Position numbers and translations under genes: made by a program
DNA from: Phytoactinopolyspora endophytica
Lineage (GTDB): Bacteria > Actinomycetota > Actinomycetes > Jiangellales > Jiangellaceae
Reading direction: 5' to 3'
Assembly (NCBI RefSeq): GCF_004138495.1
Contig: NZ_ML142849.1
Coordinates: forward strand, 362,491 to 371,462
Length of the DNA stretch: 8,972 nt
The notes under the pieces: generated by a model
What the model was told of the DNA's origin: nothing
Seen by the model: only the letters and a program-made list of their open reading frames with translations
The model's database searches: none
In this document: piece by piece, positions 5,992 to 8,972 of the stretch
How the letters are laid out: each line of letters begins with the position of its first letter
Numbering within the stretch: position 1 is the stretch's first letter

Positions 5992-7467
5992 TCACAGATC
6001 GCGCCAGGTCCAACGCCCGCCGACCAACGTCCCGGACACGGGGAGCTCACGCAGCTGTTCCGCAGTCGCGGCGCGGGGATCGACGTCCAGGATCGCCAGG
6101 TCGGCAATGTCTCCGGCCGTCACGGTGGTGCGACCGCGCATGCTCGCGGCGAGCGCGACGTCGAGCGGGACACGCTGGTCCGGATGCCACGGCTCCCGGC
6201 CCTCACGGCTGCGCGTCGTCGCAGCCGCGATCGCGTGCCACGGGTCAAGGGGCGCCACGGGGGCGTCGGACCCGAGACGCAGAGTCGCCCCGCCGGCATA
6301 GAGGGAGGCGAACGCAAAGGCCCGATCGGTGCGACCGGCCCAGTGCCGATCGGCGACGTCGCGGTCGTCCATCGCATGCTCGGGCTGCACGCTGGCGACG
6401 AGCCCGAGGGCGCCGAAGCGGGAGAAGTCCTTCTCGCTCACCAGCTGCGCATGCTCGATCGTGCCGGCGATCCCGTGCTCCTCGAAGATGTCGATCACCT
6501 CCGTGTTGGCACGGTCGCCGATCGCGTGCACGGCCGGAGCGATGCCGTTCGGCACGGCGCGTGAGAGCAGCCGACGAAGCTCGTCGGGCGGCACGGTGGC
6601 GATGCCGCACGGATGCGGATCCTGCGCGCCCACGCCGGGATAGGGGTCCCAGCACCACGCGGTGCGCGTGTTGAGCGAACCGTCGACGACGACCTTGAGA
6701 CGTCCCATCGTCACGAGCCCCCGCGATTCGAGCGGATCTCCGGTGCGGTGGCCGGCCGCGATCGTGCCGTCGAGGTACTCCGGCCAGATGGATGCTTCGA
6801 TCCGCAGCTGATCGATGCCCGAAGCGATACGCTCCTGCCATTGCGTGAGGTTGTCGGCGTGCTCGAACTCGACGATGCCGACCACGCCGCGACGTGCGGC
6901 CGCCTCTGCCGCCTCCCGGAACTTCGCCGAGGTCGGCGACGACGCGTCGCGAAGATGTGCGGGGCTGTTGAGCCACGGCCCCTCCCGCACGAGACCGGAC
7001 TCGTCGAGTTCGAGCCCCAGGCGTACCGCGGCGGCGGAGTTCATCCAGGCGCAGTGCAGGTCACCGCTGATGAGGATGACCGGGGTGCCGCCGGTGATCG
7101 CATCGAGTGCGTCCCGGCTCGGCGCGTCCGGCCAGGTGCCGTCGCGGAAGCCATAGCCCGTCGCCGAGACGCCGGGTTCTCGGTCCTGCTCGCTGAGCAC
7201 CTCGCGGACGCGGTTCAGGGCGTCGGCGGCGCTGCGCGTGTCGGAGAGATCGAAGCGGGAACGCCGGATCGTCCACTGGGTGAAGTGCACGTGCTCGTCC
7301 CAGAGCCCAGGGGCGAGCACGCGGCCGTCAAGATCGACGAACTCTTCCACCGCATCGCGCAATGTCCCCTCTGGTGCGATCTGCGTGATCCGATCGCCGA
7401 CGATCCGCACATCGCGGGCCTCCTCCTCACCGAGCAATCGTGCGTTGCGCAACAGCAGCGACGTCAT
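5992..7467 (-). CDS. YtcJ-type metal-dependent amidohydrolase (Amidohydro_3)
   Basis: Cytoplasmic hydrolase of the amidohydrolase superfamily, probably cutting an amide, cyclic amide or ester with one or two active-site metals. The 491 residues show the complete family signature: N-terminal beta-sandwich (LLRNARLL, RVLAPGLWDEHVH), metal ligands H59 and H61, GDLHCAWMNSAA (135-146), the K258 segment LKVVVDGSLNTRTAW, H314 in VHAIGDRA, H339 in EHAQ, QPEHAMDD (361-368), D401 in LGSDAPV, and a closing beta-sandwich (GDIADLAILDVDP). No signal peptide is seen. Most YtcJ proteins have no known substrate, so none is assigned. It lies 49 bp after the hotdog hydratase gene and is probably in the same operon; AAGGGG nine bases upstream serves the ATG. 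Its 3' end meets pucR convergently across 16 bp with no visible terminator. Confidence 0.9.
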   Translation of the reverse strand: MTSLLLRNARLLGEEEARDVRIVGDRITQIAPEGTLRDAVEEFVDLDGRVLAPGLWDEHVHFTQWTIRRSRFDLSDTRSAADALNRVREVLSEQDREPGVSATGYGFRDGTWPDAPSRDALDAITGGTPVILISGDLHCAWMNSAAAVRLGLELDESGLVREGPWLNSPAHLRDASSPTSAKFREAAEAAARRGVVGIVEFEHADNLTQWQERIASGIDQLRIEASIWPEYLDGTIAAGHRTGDPLESRGLVTMGRLKVVVDGSLNTRTAWCWDPYPGVGAQDPHPCGIATVPPDELRRLLSRAVPNGIAPAVHAIGDRANTEVIDIFEEHGIAGTIEHAQLVSEKDFSRFGALGLVASVQPEHAMDDRDVADRHWAGRTDRAFAFASLYAGGATLRLGSDAPVAPLDPWHAIAAATTRSREGREPWHPDQRVPLDVALAASMRGRTTVTAGDIADLAILDVDPRAATAEQLRELPVSGTLVGGRWTWRDL

Positions 7468-7476
7468 CCGAGAACA

Positions 7477-7482
7477 CCCCTT
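7477..7482 (-). promoter_or_regulatory. Ribosome binding site of the amidohydrolase gene
   Basis: AAGGGG on the minus strand, nine bases before the ATG at 7467, is a moderate Shine-Dalgarno sequence supporting that start. The remaining gap to the hydratase gene (7483-7516) shows no convincing promoter or hairpin, so the gene is probably cotranscribed with its upstream neighbours. Confidence 0.6.
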
Positions 7483-7516
7483 ACTCCGGCCGACAGCATG
7501 TTCACTCTATGGAGGC

Positions 7517-8335
7517 TCACAGCCAGGTCACCTCCGCAGTCGCCAGCACGGCCTCCGCCTCATCGAGTGCCGTGATCCGCGTACGGTCTCCGGTCGTACG
7601 TCCGGCGAACCGCACCGGCCGGTCGACAAGCACCGGAGCCACGGCTCTGACGGCCAAGCTCGCGGGCACCCGATCCGGGACATGTCGCCGCGCGGCATCC
7701 ATCAGGAGGATCCGGATGAGCGGTCCGTGCATGAGGAGATCGGGCAGGTTCTCGACCTCACGCGCCCAGGCGCGGTCGTAGTGGATGAGGTGTGTGTTGA
7801 AGGTGAGCGCCGAGAAGCGGAACAGCTGGCGGGCATCCCAGGCGGCTTCCTCGACCCATTCGGCAGCGGATGTTGCACCGGGATCCATGCGCGGTGCTCG
7901 AACCGGGGCATTCGGGTCGGCGGCCTCGAGGAAGACATCGTGCCAGACGCTGCGGATCGCGGGCTCCCCCTCAACGGCGTACTCCCGCACGATGTCGACG
8001 AACACCAGGCGACCGCTCGACCCGGTCTTCTCGGTGACCTCCCCGAGCGTGGTCGTCTGCTGCACGTTGTCACCGATGGTGAGCGGGCGGTGGAAAGTCG
8101 TCTCCTCCCCCGCATACATGCGTCGGGGAAGGTCGAGCTCGGGCAGCACACCGTCGCGGGCAGGTGTCCCGTCGGGTCGCAGGTCGGCGAAGGGCACGGC
8201 AAAGGGGAAGTACACACCCTCCCACGCCGGAGGCAGAGCGTCGCCGTTCCGGATCGGCGCATCATCCGGTGCGAAGGTGCCGCGGTACGCCTCGGCCGTC
8301 GTCGCGGCGATCAGCTCCGCCCGCACGACACTCAC
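7517..8335 (-). CDS. Double-hotdog acyl-CoA (de)hydratase, HTD2/mesaconyl-C4-CoA hydratase-like (FAS1-like dehydratase)
   Basis: Probable hydratase or dehydratase acting on an enoyl-/3-hydroxyacyl-CoA or related thioester in the cytoplasm. The 272 residues fit the single-chain double-hotdog HTD2 type: an N-terminal hotdog with RRMYAGEETTFHRPLTIGD (71-89), and a C-terminal hotdog with the diagnostic FRFSALTFNTHLIHYDRAWA (172-191) and MHGPL (202-206). His182, His185, Tyr186 and Asp187 lie in the active-site motif; the family's usual NGHRIHYD appears here as NTHLIHYD. Homologues beside CoA-transferases include mesaconyl-C4-CoA hydratase and other C4/C5 dicarboxylate enzymes, so a branched or dicarboxylic CoA ester is a reasonable but unproven substrate. 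The GTG start overlaps the upstream TGA as GTGA, indicating translational coupling with the CoA-transferase gene. The weak GGGGTG before it supports this dependence. Confidence 0.85.
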   Translation of the reverse strand: MSVVRAELIAATTAEAYRGTFAPDDAPIRNGDALPPAWEGVYFPFAVPFADLRPDGTPARDGVLPELDLPRRMYAGEETTFHRPLTIGDNVQQTTTLGEVTEKTGSSGRLVFVDIVREYAVEGEPAIRSVWHDVFLEAADPNAPVRAPRMDPGATSAAEWVEEAAWDARQLFRFSALTFNTHLIHYDRAWAREVENLPDLLMHGPLIRILLMDAARRHVPDRVPASLAVRAVAPVLVDRPVRFAGRTTGDRTRITALDEAEAVLATAEVTWL

Positions 8336-8972
8336 GGCAGCACCCCGGCTTCCCGCAGCTGGGCGATGCGCGTCGCATCGTAACCGGCGAAGGCCGTAAG
8401 CACCCGGTCGGCATGCTCGGCCATGCGGTTGGCCGTGCGCGCAGGCGTCGCAGGAGTCGCGCTCAACTTGATCGGCTGGCCGAACATGCGAAGGGTACCG
8501 AGCTCACCGTAGCTGGCGGAGACGATCATGTCGCGTTCGGCCGTCTCCGGGTCGTCGACCACCTCGCCGATCGTCTTGACCGCGGTGAGCGGGACGACAT
8601 CACCCGCGAGCTCCTCCAGCTCCGCTTTCGTGCGATCCGCGAGCCATGCCGCGACGACGGGCTTCACGCGCCGCTCGTAAACATCAGGATCGAGTCGCTT
8701 GCGCATCGTGTCGATCTCTGGGTCGTCCGCGAGCTCGGGTGTGCCGAATAGCACGCAGCTCGCGCGCCAGAGCTTGTCGGTGTAGGCGCCGAAGAACACC
8801 TGCCCGTCGGCGCAGTCGAACAGCTCATATGGGCGCACCCAGGCGTGCTCGTTGCCGGCCGGAGCGGCGACCCTCCCGGTGACCGTGTAGTCGACGACCG
8901 CGGTCTCGGTGAGCGCGAGGATGCTGTCGACCTGCGCGACATCGACCAGCTGTCCCTCGCCGGTGCTCTCCG
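8332..8972 (-). CDS. CoA-transferase family III (CaiB/BaiF) protein, C-terminal part, cut by right edge
   Basis: About 213 C-terminal residues of a formyl-CoA-transferase-like enzyme that moves CoA between carboxylic acids; full members have about 380-420 residues, so roughly half is missing to the right. The frame is open to the window edge. It starts STGEGQLVDVAQVDSILALTE, the characteristic GxGQxVDV segment that follows the catalytic Asp in the family, so that Asp lies outside the window. It continues through GNEHAWVRPYELFDCADGQV, LFGTPELADDPE and a conserved small-domain segment (VVPLTAVKTIGEVVDDPE), ending in IAQLREAGVLP. The internal GTG at 8838 is not the true start because the homologous reading continues upstream. 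It is tightly coupled (GTGA) to the hotdog hydratase gene. Together they suggest acid activation followed by hydration or dehydration. Confidence 0.88.
   Translation of the reverse strand, partial: ESTGEGQLVDVAQVDSILALTETAVVDYTVTGRVAAPAGNEHAWVRPYELFDCADGQVFFGAYTDKLWRASCVLFGTPELADDPEIDTMRKRLDPDVYERRVKPVVAAWLADRTKAELEELAGDVVPLTAVKTIGEVVDDPETAERDMIVSASYGELGTLRMFGQPIKLSATPATPARTANRMAEHADRVLTAFAGYDATRIAQLREAGVLP

Noticed and set aside
5976..6674. Arginine-rich plus-strand frame after pucR
   Set aside because: Composition dominated by Arg, Ser and Ala is typical of a wrong-frame reading of GC-rich DNA, and it overlaps the 3' half of the amidohydrolase gene.
6613..7575. Plus-strand open frame of about 320 codons antisense to the amidohydrolase
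   Set aside because: No family motif is visible; the opposite strand carries the full set of YtcJ metal-binding motifs.
7238..8383. Long plus-strand open frame of about 381 codons across the hydratase and amidohydrolase genes
   Set aside because: It lies antisense to two well-supported genes and their gap, and has low-complexity Arg/Ser-rich composition with no domain signature.
8332..8838. A short stand-alone 168-residue protein starting at GTG 8838
   Set aside because: The same frame continues upstream to the edge with the characteristic CoA-transferase GxGQxVDV segment, so this is a fragment of a longer gene and not a small gene.

Overview
The window is high-GC DNA with densely packed genes, G/C-rich third codon positions, GTG starts used beside ATG, 4-bp start/stop overlaps and two apparently leaderless promoters. 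This fits an actinobacterium, perhaps a Microbacterium-like member of the Microbacteriaceae; the genus is a guess from style, not from a marker gene. Nothing suggests phage, transposon, CRISPR or structural RNA. Coding density is very high: apart from the 96 bases at the left edge, no gap exceeds about 75 bases.

Layout. Left, minus strand, read right to left: a DUF917 (S-methyl-thiohydantoin desulfurase-type) protein (3305-4420), an ATP-binding hydantoinase/oxoprolinase subunit A-like protein (1725-3308, ATGA overlap), a family 5 ABC-transporter binding lipoprotein (97-1686), and the first ~31 codons of another gene (1-94), most likely the transporter's permease. Centre, plus strand: a PucR-family regulator (4488-5975), divergent from the DUF917 operon across about 70 bp. 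Right, minus strand: a CoA-transferase family III gene cut by the right edge (8332-8972), a double-hotdog (de)hydratase of the HTD2/mesaconyl-CoA hydratase type (7517-8335, GTGA overlap), and a YtcJ-type amidohydrolase (5992-7467) that converges on pucR with a 16-bp gap.

How it may work (inference). The whole block looks like one catabolic locus. An imported cyclic amide, hydantoin or related nitrogen compound would be opened by the DUF917 + HyuA-like pair and/or cut by the metal-dependent amidohydrolase. The carboxylic acid released would be activated by the CoA-transferase and hydrated or dehydrated by the hotdog enzyme on the way to central metabolism. PucR would sense the substrate or an intermediate. 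The substrate cannot be read from the sequence.

The most distinctive non-coding structure is the compact divergent control region at about 4420-4517. Both genes have a TANNNT -10 hexamer six bases before a start codon, with no Shine-Dalgarno sequence, and nested inverted repeats include a 9-bp pair bracketing the pucR promoter and start.
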